This document shows, piece after piece, positions 33,658 to 43,122 of a stretch of DNA of 64,000 bases (position 1 is its first letter; every line of letters starts with the position of its first letter). Position numbers and translations under genes: made by a program. Source of the DNA: Verrucomicrobiaceae bacterium (GTDB taxonomy: Bacteria; Verrucomicrobiota; Verrucomicrobiia; Verrucomicrobiales; Verrucomicrobiaceae); contig JAEUHN010000004.1 in NCBI GenBank assembly GCA_016795365.1, forward strand, positions 1-64,000, written 5' to 3'. Below the pieces are notes generated by a model that saw only the letters and a program-made list of their open reading frames with translations, searched no databases and was not told the DNA's origin.

Positions 33658-35952
33658 TTACTTGCCACCGAACACGGCGAGTTCTTTGCCATTGGTGCCA
33701 TCCCACACACGCAGCATGCTGTCCTCACCGCCGCCGACGATGGTGCTGCCGCTCGGCGTGCTGGCAGCGGCCTGCATGAAGTCGGGCAGCGATGCGATCG
33801 CGCGCACTTCGGTGCCGTCATCGGTCACAATGCGCACGCGGTTGTCGCCTGCGGCGGTCACGATCTGATTGGTGGCACCGATGAACTGCACCGACGTGAC
33901 CTCTTTGGTCCAGCCTTCGATCTTCTTCTTTCGTTCGCCAATGATCATGTCCCAGGAGTTGACGATGCCTTCAGCTCCGGCGGTGACGAGCACGCGCCCG
34001 TCCGCTCGGTAGGCGATGCTGGTGACGTGATGGGTGTGGCCTTCGAAGAGGTTCACCTGCTTGCCCGATGCGATGTCGATCACACGAGCGATCTTGTCGG
34101 CGGCTCCGGTGGCGAGGCGCTTGCCATCGGGCGAGAAGTCGAGGCAGAGGACGGTGTCGGAGTGTAACTCCTTGAAGGTCTTGATGACCTTGCCCGTGGC
34201 GACTTCGAAGAGCGAGACGTCGCCTGAGCGGGAGAGTTCACCACCGCCCGTAGCCAAGGTCTTGCCATCAGGGCTGAAGCGGACGGCATTCACGCGATCA
34301 GCGAAGAGCTTGCGATCACTGATCGTGCGCTCCAGCACCCAGCGCGAGGCAGCGCGTGTGTTGACTGAGACCGAGCGGCTGGCGATGACGGTGCCATCGG
34401 GTCCCACGCTGATGACGGGCGCGCCACCGCCAGCGGGCATTTCCTCCACTGGCAAACCAGAAGCCACAGCCCACACGGTGAGCGTGCCGTCATCTAGCAC
34501 GGCGGCGACACGGGCGGAGTCGCTGGTGAAGGCGACGGCCACGGGCTTGGTGGTGGGCTTGGCGATCAAAGCCTTCGCGGCGGCAAGGTCAGCGGTGGCC
34601 TTTTCTTCGATCTTCTTCGCAGCAGCGATGGCGGCATTGGCATCGGCGATGGACTTCGTATTCGCAGTCTTCGAGTCGGTGATTCGTTTCACTTCGTCCT
34701 GGGCATCCTTCACGTTGCTCTCGGTCGCATGAACGGCAGCGAGGGCCGAAGTCTCGGTCATGGTCGCGGTGAGGAGCTTATCCTGCGCATCCTTGAGCGC
34801 CTTCTCGATAGCGGCGTCGGGCTTGCCTCCGGGCACGGCCTTGAACTTGGCCGCGGCTTCATCAACCGCCTTTTGCGCGACCGCCTTGGCATCGGTGGTA
34901 GGCTTCACGGCCTTCTGCTTCTCGGGCAGCACTTTCTGCATGGCGGCGATGGCATCATTGGCCTTCTTGAGCAGCTCATTCAAAGCCGTGTTCTGAGCTT
35001 CGATGCGAGTGATGACGGACTTCTGGAAGGCCTGCTCCAGGGCCTGCGCGGCGATGGTGTTCTCCAGCGTGGACATCTGGCGAGTGAGAGCCAGGCTGCC
35101 GCGCAATCCAGCGATGGGATTGCCACTGGCTGCATCCCACACTCGCACCGATCCATCCGCGCATCCGGTGACCACCTGCTTGCCATCGGGCGACATCGCA
35201 CTGCTCATGACGCTCACCTTGCCGACGGTGCTGATCTTCTTGAGCAAGTCGGCACTCACCTGCTTGGTCGCGGTCTTGGGCACATCGGCCGAGGGCGGGA
35301 GGGCTTCGAGACGCCATATCTTCACTTCGCGGAAGCTGCCGCTCGCGAGCCTTGTGCCGTCGGGACTGAAGGCCAGCGACTGGACCAGAGCACGATGGGC
35401 GGTGCCGGGCTTTTCTTTGGGATCACTGATGCGGCTGACCAGCTGCCGTGTGGCGAGGTCGTAGAGGAAGAGTTGGTTGGATCGACCACAAGCTGCATAA
35501 CGACCATCCTTGGTCATGGCCACGGTGTAGATCGGGTCCACGCTCGCCGCGAGAGGCTGCCAGACGACCGCGCGCTCCTGCTGGACGGAGCCCTTGGCAC
35601 CTTGATCGATCCATTGCTTGAGCATGGCGATCTCGGCAGGTGTGAGATCGACGGCACCGGACTTGTTGTTGCCGGGCGGCATTTCCATGTCGTGCTGATG
35701 CAGCGAGGCCTGGACGATGAGGCTTTCCGCGCTCTTGCCGGGGACGATGCCAGGGCCGGACTCGCCGCCCTTGATCATGAGTTCGGGCGTCTCCATGTTC
35801 AGCCCGGCCTTGGTGGTCGTCTTGTTGTGGCAGGAGATGCAGTTCACTTTCAGGAAGGGGTAAACATCCCGGTAGTAATCCAGCTCGGACGACAGGCACG
35901 CTGACGACGTTCCCAGCAGGGCAATCAGAGGCAGGAGAGGTTTCGCAGTCAT
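33658..35952 (-). CDS. Planctomycete-type cytochrome c fused to a WD40 propeller
   Basis: A 764-residue exported protein. Signal peptide about residues 1-22. Haem motif CISCH at 38-42 opens a planctomycete-type cytochrome domain (about 25-120) with AGLNMETPELMIKGGESGPG and a distal MEMPPG methionine. WD40 repeats follow (VQSLAFSPDGTRLASGS, SSAMSPDGKQVVTGCADGSV, VRFSPDGKTLATGGG, LDFSPDGKRLATGAADK). The propeller is interrupted at about residues 285-470 by a long Ala/Lys/Glu-rich coiled-coil insert. Likely periplasmic or surface-attached, perhaps a sensor or redox scaffold. It is divergent from the sulfatase and upstream of an SDR gene. Confidence 0.88.
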   Translation of the reverse strand: MTAKPLLPLIALLGTSSACLSSELDYYRDVYPFLKVNCISCHNKTTTKAGLNMETPELMIKGGESGPGIVPGKSAESLIVQASLHQHDMEMPPGNNKSGAVDLTPAEIAMLKQWIDQGAKGSVQQERAVVWQPLAASVDPIYTVAMTKDGRYAACGRSNQLFLYDLATRQLVSRISDPKEKPGTAHRALVQSLAFSPDGTRLASGSFREVKIWRLEALPPSADVPKTATKQVSADLLKKISTVGKVSVMSSAMSPDGKQVVTGCADGSVRVWDAASGNPIAGLRGSLALTRQMSTLENTIAAQALEQAFQKSVITRIEAQNTALNELLKKANDAIAAMQKVLPEKQKAVKPTTDAKAVAQKAVDEAAAKFKAVPGGKPDAAIEKALKDAQDKLLTATMTETSALAAVHATESNVKDAQDEVKRITDSKTANTKSIADANAAIAAAKKIEEKATADLAAAKALIAKPTTKPVAVAFTSDSARVAAVLDDGTLTVWAVASGLPVEEMPAGGGAPVISVGPDGTVIASRSVSVNTRAASRWVLERTISDRKLFADRVNAVRFSPDGKTLATGGGELSRSGDVSLFEVATGKVIKTFKELHSDTVLCLDFSPDGKRLATGAADKIARVIDIASGKQVNLFEGHTHHVTSIAYRADGRVLVTAGAEGIVNSWDMIIGERKKKIEGWTKEVTSVQFIGATNQIVTAAGDNRVRIVTDDGTEVRAIASLPDFMQAAASTPSGSTIVGGGEDSMLRVWDGTNGKELAVFGGK

Positions 35953-36078
35953 GGAGTGATCGCAAACCTACGCACGCAAACGAGCGAACCGTTCAGTCTT
36001 CCGCATCCGTTGGCTGCACGCGCAAGGTTGGATGGCTTGGGCGCAAGATCACGGTGTCCCCGCCGTTCCCCGCGCCGC

Positions 36079-38064
36079 ATGAAATGTCTCTCCGTCTGTC
36101 TCCTCGCCCTTTGCATTGCCCTCCCGGCCCTGGCGCAACCTTCGAAGCCCAATGTGATCGTGTTTCTTGTGGATGACATGGGCTGGATGGACAGCGGGGT
36201 GTATGGTTCGAAATATTACGAGACGCCGAACATGGATCGTTTCGCCACGCAGGCCATGCGTTTCACCCAGGCCTACGCGCAACCGTTGTGCTCGCCCACG
36301 AGATGCAGCCTGCTGACCGGTCAATACTCGGCCCGTCATGGCATCACGAGCGCGACCGGGCATCAACCGCCGCAGCCTGCCGGACATGCCTTCCGGCCTG
36401 CGAGTGCTCCAGCCACCCAGCCGATGCTGCTGCCGGAGAGCAAGAACTACATGGAGCCCTCCCAATACACGCTGGCCGAGGCGCTGCATGATGCGGGCTA
36501 CCGCACGGCGCATATCGGCAAGTGGCACCTCGGAACCACACCGCCGCACTGGCCAGAGAAACAGGGCTTCGATGTGGCCTTTCACTGCCATCCCGATCCG
36601 GGACCTCCGGGTTCGTATTTCTCACCTTACGGTGTGACTGCTGAGGGCAATCCAACCGCCAAAACCAAGGTGGGCACGATCACCGATGGTCCCGCTGGTG
36701 AATACATCGTGGACCGCCAGGCGGACGAGGCGGTGAAGTTCATCGAGGGCACCCAGGGCAAGCCGTTCTTCCTCAATCTCTGGTGCTACGGCGTGCATGG
36801 TCCCTGGGGACACAAGGAGGCCTACACGAAGCTCTTCGCTGAGAAGGAGGACCCGCGTGGCGTGCAAGGCAATCCGATCATGGCCTCGATGCTGCGCAGT
36901 GTGGACGAGTGCTTCGGGCGCATCCTCGAGTCGCTCGACCGGTTGGGCATTCGGGACAACACGATCGTGATCTTCACCTCCGACAATGGCGGCAACTCCC
37001 ACAGCAACACAGGCGAAGGCGCGAAGGAGCAGCGCAAGGCCTCGAAGAAGGGTGGCGAAGACCCGGCCCTCACGGACTGGCGCAAGTGGGCAGGCAATCA
37101 ACCTCCGACCATCAACACGCCCCTGCGCGAAGGCAAAGGCACGCTCTACGAAGGCGGCACGCGCGTGCCCCTGATGTGGTCCTGGCCGGGGCAAATCAAA
37201 CCTGGCAGCACGAGCGATGCCGTGGTGGGTCCGATCGACCTCTACCCCACGGTTCTCGCCTTGCTCGGGCTGCAGCGCCGCGAATCGCAGGTCTTCGATG
37301 GAGTCAGCTACGCCTCGGTGCTCAAGCAGACCGGCCCGCTCGAACGCAAGGCTTACTTCAACTACCATCCCCATGCGGGCAGTGTTGGCAAAGCCGGTGG
37401 CGTGTGGGTTCGCTCGGGCGACTGGAAGCTGTTTCGTTGGTTCGGAGCCCCAGCCGGGTCCGCCGAGCGCTACGAACTCTACAACCTTGCCGACGACCTG
37501 AGCGAGACCAAGAACCTGGCGAGCGGTCAGCCCGACCGCGTGAAGGAACTCGATGCTCTCATTGATGGATTCCTCACCAGCACGGGGGCACTTTATCCCC
37601 TACCCAACCCCGCCTACAAACCCGCCCCAGCTGCCAGCGCCAAGAAGCCTGCTGCCCACGCAGGCGATCCCCTCGAAGGCTGGAAACCCCGCCAGTGCGA
37701 AGCCGTCCGCAACGATGGAAAGCTCGTCGTCAAAGGCAAAGCCAACGCCTTCCTCGGCTATGCTATGGGGCGCATCAACGGACCCGCAACACTCAGAGCT
37801 AGGCTCAAGGTGAGTGCCCCAGGCGAGGCGAAGGTGGAGTGGCTACCGAAGGGTGCTGCGGAACCAACCTTGATCAAATCGGTGCCCTACAAAGTGACCG
37901 CTGGTGACTGGCAGGATATCTCTGCCTCGCTCGATGAGCACGGCCCGCTCGGCACGGTGCGGCTTTACCTTCCGGGTGGCCCGGCACCTGTCGAAGTGGA
38001 CTGGATCGAGGTCGTTCCAGCGAAAGGCAAGGGCCAGCGATGGAGCTTTGACCAAGCCCCTTAA
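36079..38064 (+). CDS. Secreted sulfatase (arylsulfatase family)
   Basis: A 661-residue exported hydrolase expected to remove sulfate esters from carbohydrates. Signal peptide residues 1-20 (ends ALA-QPS). The metal-binding start NVIVFLVDDMGW is followed by the sulfatase signature Cys71-Ser-Pro-Thr-Arg, whose cysteine becomes formylglycine, and later HIGKWHLG and FTSDNGGNS. The last 130 residues or so (from about 530, after a Pro/Ala/Lys linker) form an extra strand-rich domain not needed for catalysis, perhaps carbohydrate binding. No maturation enzyme gene is in the window. ATG 36079 was chosen because it starts the signal peptide; the frame is open to 35956. Confidence 0.93.
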   Translation: MKCLSVCLLALCIALPALAQPSKPNVIVFLVDDMGWMDSGVYGSKYYETPNMDRFATQAMRFTQAYAQPLCSPTRCSLLTGQYSARHGITSATGHQPPQPAGHAFRPASAPATQPMLLPESKNYMEPSQYTLAEALHDAGYRTAHIGKWHLGTTPPHWPEKQGFDVAFHCHPDPGPPGSYFSPYGVTAEGNPTAKTKVGTITDGPAGEYIVDRQADEAVKFIEGTQGKPFFLNLWCYGVHGPWGHKEAYTKLFAEKEDPRGVQGNPIMASMLRSVDECFGRILESLDRLGIRDNTIVIFTSDNGGNSHSNTGEGAKEQRKASKKGGEDPALTDWRKWAGNQPPTINTPLREGKGTLYEGGTRVPLMWSWPGQIKPGSTSDAVVGPIDLYPTVLALLGLQRRESQVFDGVSYASVLKQTGPLERKAYFNYHPHAGSVGKAGGVWVRSGDWKLFRWFGAPAGSAERYELYNLADDLSETKNLASGQPDRVKELDALIDGFLTSTGALYPLPNPAYKPAPAASAKKPAAHAGDPLEGWKPRQCEAVRNDGKLVVKGKANAFLGYAMGRINGPATLRARLKVSAPGEAKVEWLPKGAAEPTLIKSVPYKVTAGDWQDISASLDEHGPLGTVRLYLPGGPAPVEVDWIEVVPAKGKGQRWSFDQAP

Positions 38065-38110
38065 ATCATCTCGAAAAACGGGCCTTAGCGAGCGTTCTGT
38101 GTGGCCCCGC

Positions 38111-38425
38111 ATGATTCGCCACACTGTTACCTTTCGTCTCAAACACCCGCCCGGTTCCTCAGCCGAGCGTGACTTCCTCCAGGCTGCCTGCGCACTCGCC
38201 AGCCTCCCTGGCGTGGAGCGATTCGAGTGCCTGCGCCAGACCAGCAGCAAAAACAATTTCACCTTTGGCCTGTCCATGGAGTTCGCCGATGCGGCGGCCT
38301 ACGCTGGCTACTGCGATCACCCTGATCACACCGCGTTCGTCCAGCAGCGCTGGATTCCCGAGGTGGCTGACTTTCTCGAACTCGACTACGAGGCGCACCA
38401 TCCTTGCCAAACACTCACCCCTTAA
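38111..38425 (+). CDS. Dabb-domain (stress-responsive alpha/beta barrel) protein
   Basis: A 104-residue ferredoxin-like dimeric alpha/beta barrel protein. It shows the Dabb pattern: IRHTVTFRLK strand, ASLPGVERFECLRQ, FGLSMEFADAAAYAGYCDHPDH and a closing FVQQRWIPEVADFLELDYE. Function is unknown in bacteria; plant homologues are stress-related. ATG 38111 starts the first strand exactly, although the frame is open back into the sulfatase gene. It begins 46 bp after the sulfatase stop and may be co-transcribed. Confidence 0.87.
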   Translation: MIRHTVTFRLKHPPGSSAERDFLQAACALASLPGVERFECLRQTSSKNNFTFGLSMEFADAAAYAGYCDHPDHTAFVQQRWIPEVADFLELDYEAHHPCQTLTP

Positions 38426-38529
38426 CAACACAAGGAAGGCGCACTGGCACGCAAGCCGCTGCTTTTTTTCTCATCCCGAGCGTGACTCGCTTGCAATCGT
38501 CACGTTCCTAACTAACGACGGCAACACTT

Positions 38530-39657
38530 ATGGCATTGGTTTCTAAAGGACTCGAAGGCATCATCGCAGCGGAAACACGCATCGGAGACGTGCGCGGACA
38601 GGAGGGCGTCCTTCTTTATTGCGGTTACGACATCAACGAACTCGCTGGCAAAGCCACCTATGAAGAGGTGGTCCACTTGCTCTACCACAACCGCCTGCCA
38701 AACCAGCACGAGCTGGACAAGCTGACCACTGCTCTCCGTGCCGAACGCGAACTTCCCCAGGGGGTCATAGACTTCCTCGTAGCCGCTCCGAAGGATGCGC
38801 GCCCGATCGACATCATGCGCACCGCAGTCTCCATGCTGGGCTGCTATAATATGAAGCGTCACGACATCGAAGTGGGCGAGAACCTCGCCACGGCGATTCG
38901 CCTCACGGCCCAGATCGGTGTGATCGCTGCCTACTACCATCGTGCCCGTCAAGGCCTGAGCCTCCCGCCCGTGCGCAAGGACCTCAGCGAAGCCGCTCAC
39001 TTCCTCTACCTCATGAATGGCGAGGTGCCGAGCAAGGAAGCCGAGCAGACCCTCGACGTGGCCTACGTGCTCCACGCTGAGCATGGCTTCAATGCCTCCA
39101 CCTTCACCGCCCGCGTCGTGGCTTCCACCTTGAGCGACATGTATTCCGCGATCAGCGCTGCCATCGGTGCCCTGAAGGGACCTCTTCACGGCGGTGCCAA
39201 TGAAGGCGTGATTCACATGCTGGAAGAGATCGGCTCCCCTGACAAGGTGGACGCCTGGGTCGCTGACGCGCTCGCGCAGAAGAAGAAGATCATGGGCATC
39301 GGACACCGCGTTTACAAGGTGCTCGACCCCCGCGCACCGCACCTTCAAGCCATGGCCATCAAGCTCACCGAGCAGCTCGGCGAGCCCAAGTGGATCCAGA
39401 TGAGCGAACGCATCGCCACCATCATGCGCGAGCAGAAGGGCCTCAACGCCAACGTCGATTTCTACAGCGCCACGGTCTATCACAGCCTCAACATCCCGAC
39501 CGATCTGTTCACGCCGATCTTCGCGATTTCCCGCATGAGCGGCTGGACCGCGCATGTGCTCGAGCAGTGGGCCGACAACCGCTTGTTCCGCCCGCTCAGC
39601 GAATACGTCGGCAAGCCCTACGGCCAGAAGTTCGTGCCGATCAGCGAGCGGGCATAA
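38530..39657 (+). CDS. gltA: Citrate synthase
   Basis: A 375-residue citrate synthase of the shorter (Gram-positive/archaeal-length) type. It catalyses condensation of oxaloacetate and acetyl-CoA in the TCA cycle. The three catalytic residues are visible: His in GPLHGGANEGV, His in GIGHRVYKVLDPR, and Asp in NVDFYSATVY. Activity on propionyl-CoA (2-methylcitrate synthase) cannot be excluded, but no prp genes are near. A terminator follows directly, so it is probably a single-gene transcript. Confidence 0.95.
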   Translation: MALVSKGLEGIIAAETRIGDVRGQEGVLLYCGYDINELAGKATYEEVVHLLYHNRLPNQHELDKLTTALRAERELPQGVIDFLVAAPKDARPIDIMRTAVSMLGCYNMKRHDIEVGENLATAIRLTAQIGVIAAYYHRARQGLSLPPVRKDLSEAAHFLYLMNGEVPSKEAEQTLDVAYVLHAEHGFNASTFTARVVASTLSDMYSAISAAIGALKGPLHGGANEGVIHMLEEIGSPDKVDAWVADALAQKKKIMGIGHRVYKVLDPRAPHLQAMAIKLTEQLGEPKWIQMSERIATIMREQKGLNANVDFYSATVYHSLNIPTDLFTPIFAISRMSGWTAHVLEQWADNRLFRPLSEYVGKPYGQKFVPISERA

Positions 39658-39673
39658 GTTGATTCGACTCATC

Positions 39674-39714
39674 AAAAGGGCAGCTCCCGGCACAGGCTGG
39701 CAGCTGCCTTTTTT
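39674..39714 (+). terminator. Rho-independent terminator after citrate synthase
   Basis: GGCAGCT (39679-39685) pairs with AGCTGCC (39702-39708), followed by six T residues (39709-39714) and preceded by AAAA, 17 bp after the stop codon. Confidence 0.88.
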
Positions 39715-39754
39715 CGTTGGTTGATTGCTGCGAGCACGCAACTCTTGTCCGCCC

Positions 39755-40342
39755 ATGAACGAACCCTCCAAATCCCTTCCCGATGAAGTCGAACTCGTGC
39801 GCTTCCGTGAAGGTGAAGGAGTCCGTGATTGCTGCGAGGTGCTCGATCAAGCCGGTGTGCCCTACCGTCTTTCCACCGACGTCCCTGCCTTCGATGTGTC
39901 AATGGTTGGAGGCGGTGCTGCGAAAGGTTCCGTCATCATCATGGTGGCCGCAGCCGATGAGGTGAAGGCACGCACCGCGCTGCTGGAAGATGCTCGCAAG
40001 GCCTTGTCCAGCACCGAGGTTCCGGACGACTATCATTTGAGAGAGTTTGCCGACACCGAACTGCAGCTGATCGTGCGCCAGCCTCGTGAATGGAGCGGCT
40101 ACGATGTGGCCGCCGCTGAATGCTTGCTCCGGGAGCGTGGCATCGCCTTTGATCCGCCCTGCTTTGAACTCACCGAGGCGGACATCGAGCAGCGCAAAGA
40201 GGAGGCCCGCGAATTCAAGGCAGCGCACTTGCTGCTCGTGGTCTTGCTCGTGGCCATCGTGGTGCGACTTGCCTGGATGACCATCATGGATCCTGCGAAG
40301 CCCCAGGTTCCCCTGCCCGTCCCCTCGCCCACGGCGCGTTGA
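39755..40342 (+). CDS. DUF2007-like protein with C-terminal membrane helix
   Basis: A 195-residue protein. The N-terminal 75 residues or so (VELVRFREGEGVRDCCEVLDQAGVPYRL) resemble the small signal-transducer-like DUF2007 fold, and a second similar unit (ELQLIVRQPREWSGYDVAAAECLLRERGIAF) follows. One hydrophobic helix lies near the end (about residues 160-178, AAHLLLVVLLVAIVVRLAWM), so it is probably a tail-anchored inner membrane protein with its bulk in the cytoplasm. Function unknown. Start at 39755 (MNEPSKSLP). It precedes dapF by 59 bp. Confidence 0.72.
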   Translation: MNEPSKSLPDEVELVRFREGEGVRDCCEVLDQAGVPYRLSTDVPAFDVSMVGGGAAKGSVIIMVAAADEVKARTALLEDARKALSSTEVPDDYHLREFADTELQLIVRQPREWSGYDVAAAECLLRERGIAFDPPCFELTEADIEQRKEEAREFKAAHLLLVVLLVAIVVRLAWMTIMDPAKPQVPLPVPSPTAR

Positions 40343-40401
40343 CCATCGCATGTCTTCTTGCCCTGCGAGCACTCGCTGCTAGCATCGCCACCCCTAACGC
40401 C

Positions 40402-41220
40402 ATGCCTACCACCCTCCGCTTCTGGAAGATGAACGGTGCCGGGAATGACTTCGTCATGCTCGACAACCGCAGCCTCGCCTTCTCGCTGTCCAAAGATCAG
40501 ATCGAACGCCTCTGCGACCGCCATCGCGGCATCGGTGCCGATGGACTCCTGATGGTCGAGCCGGCGACTGATGGCGGCGACTTCAAGATGCGCTACTACA
40601 ACGCCGATGGCGGCGAGGCCGAGATGTGCGGCAACGGCGCGCGCTGCTTCGGTCGCTTCGTGAACTTCCTGCACGACGACAAGCTGACGAGCATTCGCTT
40701 TGAAACGCTGGCAGGCATGATCTCCGCCGAGTTCGAAGCCGGTCAGGTGCGCATCAACATGAGTGCGCCGCATGGTCTTCGCCTCAACGACTCGCTGCCA
40801 GTGGCTGGCGAGCAACTCACCGTGCACAGCCTCAACACGGGTGTGCCACATGCGGTCGTCTTCGCTGATGACCTGGACAACGTGGATGTCCGCAAGCTCG
40901 GCGCAGGTCTGCGCTACCACGAAGCCTTCAAGCCCAAGGGCACCAATGCGAACTTCGTCAAGGTGCTCGCGCCCAACTCCATCGCCATCCGCACCTATGA
41001 GCGCGGCGTCGAGGATGAAACCCTCGCCTGCGGCACCGGCATGGTCGCGTGTGCGCTGATCCACCACGAGCTGACCGGAGCGCCCTCGCCCATCGCCGTG
41101 AAGGTGAAAGGCGGCGACACGCTGCGCATCGGCTTTGAAGAACCGAGCAAGAGCAACTACACCAATGTCACTCTCTTCGGCCCCGCGGATTTTGCCTTCA
41201 GCGGTGAAGTCAGCCTTTGA
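40402..41220 (+). CDS. dapF: Diaminopimelate epimerase
   Basis: A 272-residue PLP-independent racemase that converts LL- to meso-diaminopimelate for lysine and peptidoglycan. The two catalytic cysteines are present: Cys76 in EMCGNGARC and the second in ETLACGTGMVA near residue 215. KMNGAGNDFVMLD at the N-terminus is the family signature. An in-frame TTG at 40339 was rejected because it adds residues with no counterpart. It is 39 bp upstream of dapA; together they make a lysine/cell-wall pair. Confidence 0.97.
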   Translation: MPTTLRFWKMNGAGNDFVMLDNRSLAFSLSKDQIERLCDRHRGIGADGLLMVEPATDGGDFKMRYYNADGGEAEMCGNGARCFGRFVNFLHDDKLTSIRFETLAGMISAEFEAGQVRINMSAPHGLRLNDSLPVAGEQLTVHSLNTGVPHAVVFADDLDNVDVRKLGAGLRYHEAFKPKGTNANFVKVLAPNSIAIRTYERGVEDETLACGTGMVACALIHHELTGAPSPIAVKVKGGDTLRIGFEEPSKSNYTNVTLFGPADFAFSGEVSL

Positions 41221-41259
41221 TTCTCGTCACGATCCCTCTTTCTTCTCCACCTCACTATC

Positions 41260-42138
41260 ATGTTCGCCGGAACCCACACCGCCATCGTCACTCCCTTCAA
41301 GAACGGCAAGCTCGATGAAGCTGCGCTGAAAAAGCTCATCGACTTCCAGTTCGACAACGGCATCACTGGCATCGTCCCCTGTGGCACGACGGGTGAATCG
41401 CCCACACTTGATTACGACGAGCACGAAGCGGTGGTGAAACTCAGCGTCGAGTTCGCTCGCGGTCGTGGCGTGGTCATGGCAGGCACGGGATCGAACAGCA
41501 CCCGCGAGGCCGTCGAAATGACACAGGAAGCCGAGGCCGCCGGAGCCACCGCGATCCTGCAAGTCGCACCTTACTACAACAAGCCCACGCAAGACGGCTT
41601 GTTCCAACACTTCAAGGCCGTGGCTCAATCAACCAAGCTGCCCATCATGCTTTACAGCATCCCTGGACGCTGCGGCATTGAGATCGGACTCGAGACGATC
41701 GCCAAGCTGCACGAAGCCTGCCCCAACATCTGCGCGATCAAGGAAGCCGGTGGCAACCCCGAACGCGTGAGCCAGATGAAGCAGCTGATGCCTGCGAACT
41801 TCGAGATCCTCAGCGGCGACGACGGCCTCACGCTGCCGTTCATGATCGTCGGTGCCGTCGGCATCGTCAGCGTCGCAGGCAACCTCATTCCTGGTCCGCT
41901 GAGCCAGATGGTGCAGCACGCGCTCAAGGGCGAATGGGCTGCCGCGCAGGAGATCCACCATCGCTACTACCCGCTGTTCGCCGCCTTCCTCAAGCTCTCC
42001 ACCAATCCGATCCCGATCAAGACCGCGATGGAACTCGCCGGTCACTGCGATGGCGAGCTTCGCCTGCCCATGTCGCCGATGAGCGAAGCCGGTCGCGCCG
42101 AACTCAAAGGCATCCTCACCAAGCTCGGCCTCGTCTAA
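41260..42138 (+). CDS. dapA: 4-Hydroxy-tetrahydrodipicolinate synthase
   Basis: A 292-residue TIM-barrel class I aldolase that condenses pyruvate with aspartate semialdehyde in lysine/diaminopimelate synthesis. The Schiff-base lysine is Lys161 (CAIKEAGG), the proton-relay tyrosine is Tyr132 (LYSIPGR), and the GTTGESPTL loop holds the conserved threonines at about 43-44. Length is normal for the family. It follows dapF (39 bp) and precedes a small membrane protein gene by 12 bp, so all three may be one transcript. Confidence 0.97.
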   Translation: MFAGTHTAIVTPFKNGKLDEAALKKLIDFQFDNGITGIVPCGTTGESPTLDYDEHEAVVKLSVEFARGRGVVMAGTGSNSTREAVEMTQEAEAAGATAILQVAPYYNKPTQDGLFQHFKAVAQSTKLPIMLYSIPGRCGIEIGLETIAKLHEACPNICAIKEAGGNPERVSQMKQLMPANFEILSGDDGLTLPFMIVGAVGIVSVAGNLIPGPLSQMVQHALKGEWAAAQEIHHRYYPLFAAFLKLSTNPIPIKTAMELAGHCDGELRLPMSPMSEAGRAELKGILTKLGLV

Positions 42139-42150
42139 AATTTTACCCGC

Positions 42151-42732
42151 ATGAACGCCTCCACCACTCGCTCCCTCTGGTTGCCCGTCGCCCTCGCTGC
42201 TGCTGCCCTCGCTTGGCGAGTGGCGAAGCTGAAGTTCGGCGTCGCCGACGTGATCCCGAACTTTGCACCGTGGATGGCGCTCGCCTTTGCTGGCAGCATC
42301 GTCATGCCGCGCACCCTGCCTTGGTGGTTGTGGCCCGCATTGCTGATCGGTTGCGATGTCGCGATCAGCACCGGTTCTATGAGTGAAATGTGGCTCGTGT
42401 ATGCCTGCTATGGCATCGCCGCCGTCATCGGCAGCAACCTGCGCGGTCGTGCAGGCGTGATGCAAACCATGCTCGGCACAGCCGTCGGCTCCATCGCCTT
42501 CTACGTGCTCACCAACACGCAAGCTTGGTTCGTCGATCCCGCGTATGCCAAGACGCTCGCTGGCTGGTTCCAATGCCAGACCGTGGGCGACCTCGTGCAT
42601 CAGCCGCAGTCATGGATGTTCCTTGTTCGCGCCTTGCTGAGCGACATGGCATTCGCTGCCTTGCTCGTAGCCGCCTACAACACGGAAGCCTCCTTGCGTC
42701 AGGCGCCAGCGATGCGTCTTGCCGCAGCCTAA
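42151..42732 (+). CDS. DUF6580-like small membrane protein
   Basis: A 193-residue protein with five or six hydrophobic segments (for example LWLPVALAAAALAWRVAKL, IVMPRTLPWWLWPALLIG, TMLGTAVGSIAFYVLTN). The NFAPWMALAFAGSI motif and overall layout resemble DUF6580 membrane proteins, which look like ECF-type substrate-binding components. Substrate unknown. It begins 12 bp after dapA, so lysine-related transport is conceivable, though unsupported. The following 390 bp contain no gene. Confidence 0.7.
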   Translation: MNASTTRSLWLPVALAAAALAWRVAKLKFGVADVIPNFAPWMALAFAGSIVMPRTLPWWLWPALLIGCDVAISTGSMSEMWLVYACYGIAAVIGSNLRGRAGVMQTMLGTAVGSIAFYVLTNTQAWFVDPAYAKTLAGWFQCQTVGDLVHQPQSWMFLVRALLSDMAFAALLVAAYNTEASLRQAPAMRLAAA

Positions 42733-42838
42733 CAAAGGATCTTCCGCCTGCCAGGACGGAGCCATCATCATACTGCGCCGTCGTGTTTGTAGGGCCTCGC
42801 CAAAATGCGGTTTAGGGCAGTTGTATGCCTTCCAAACA

Positions 42839-42899
42839 GAGCCGGAGCGTCCTTCGTCATGCAGCCCAAGCGTGCTGAAGCGAAGGCTCCCTCCGGTTC
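42839..42899. repeat. Imperfect inverted repeat in the intergenic gap
   Basis: GAGCCGGAGCGTCCTTCG (42839-42856) and CGAAGGCTCCCTCCGGTTC (42881-42899) pair with a few mismatches around a 24-nt loop. It lies in the 390-bp gap (42733-43122) between the convergent DUF6580 and giant-protein genes. No gene or clear terminator is seen in the gap; the repeat may be another dispersed palindrome. Confidence 0.5.
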
Positions 42900-43122
42900 A
42901 GATGATGGATGCTCAAAGGCGCTGCTGCCGAATTGTTGAACAAGCGATGATGTCGGTTCACACCGATTCCCTGTGCCAAGCCAACCTACAGTGGCCTCCG
43001 TTTTGCTGAGACCCTTTGGGGGCTTTGAATCGGGATGGATACACCATCTGACGAGCCCTCAGAGATGACGCGACACTCGAACGTGGTCCGCAGCTGAGGC
43101 CCAACGTCTGCCAGTCGCCAGG

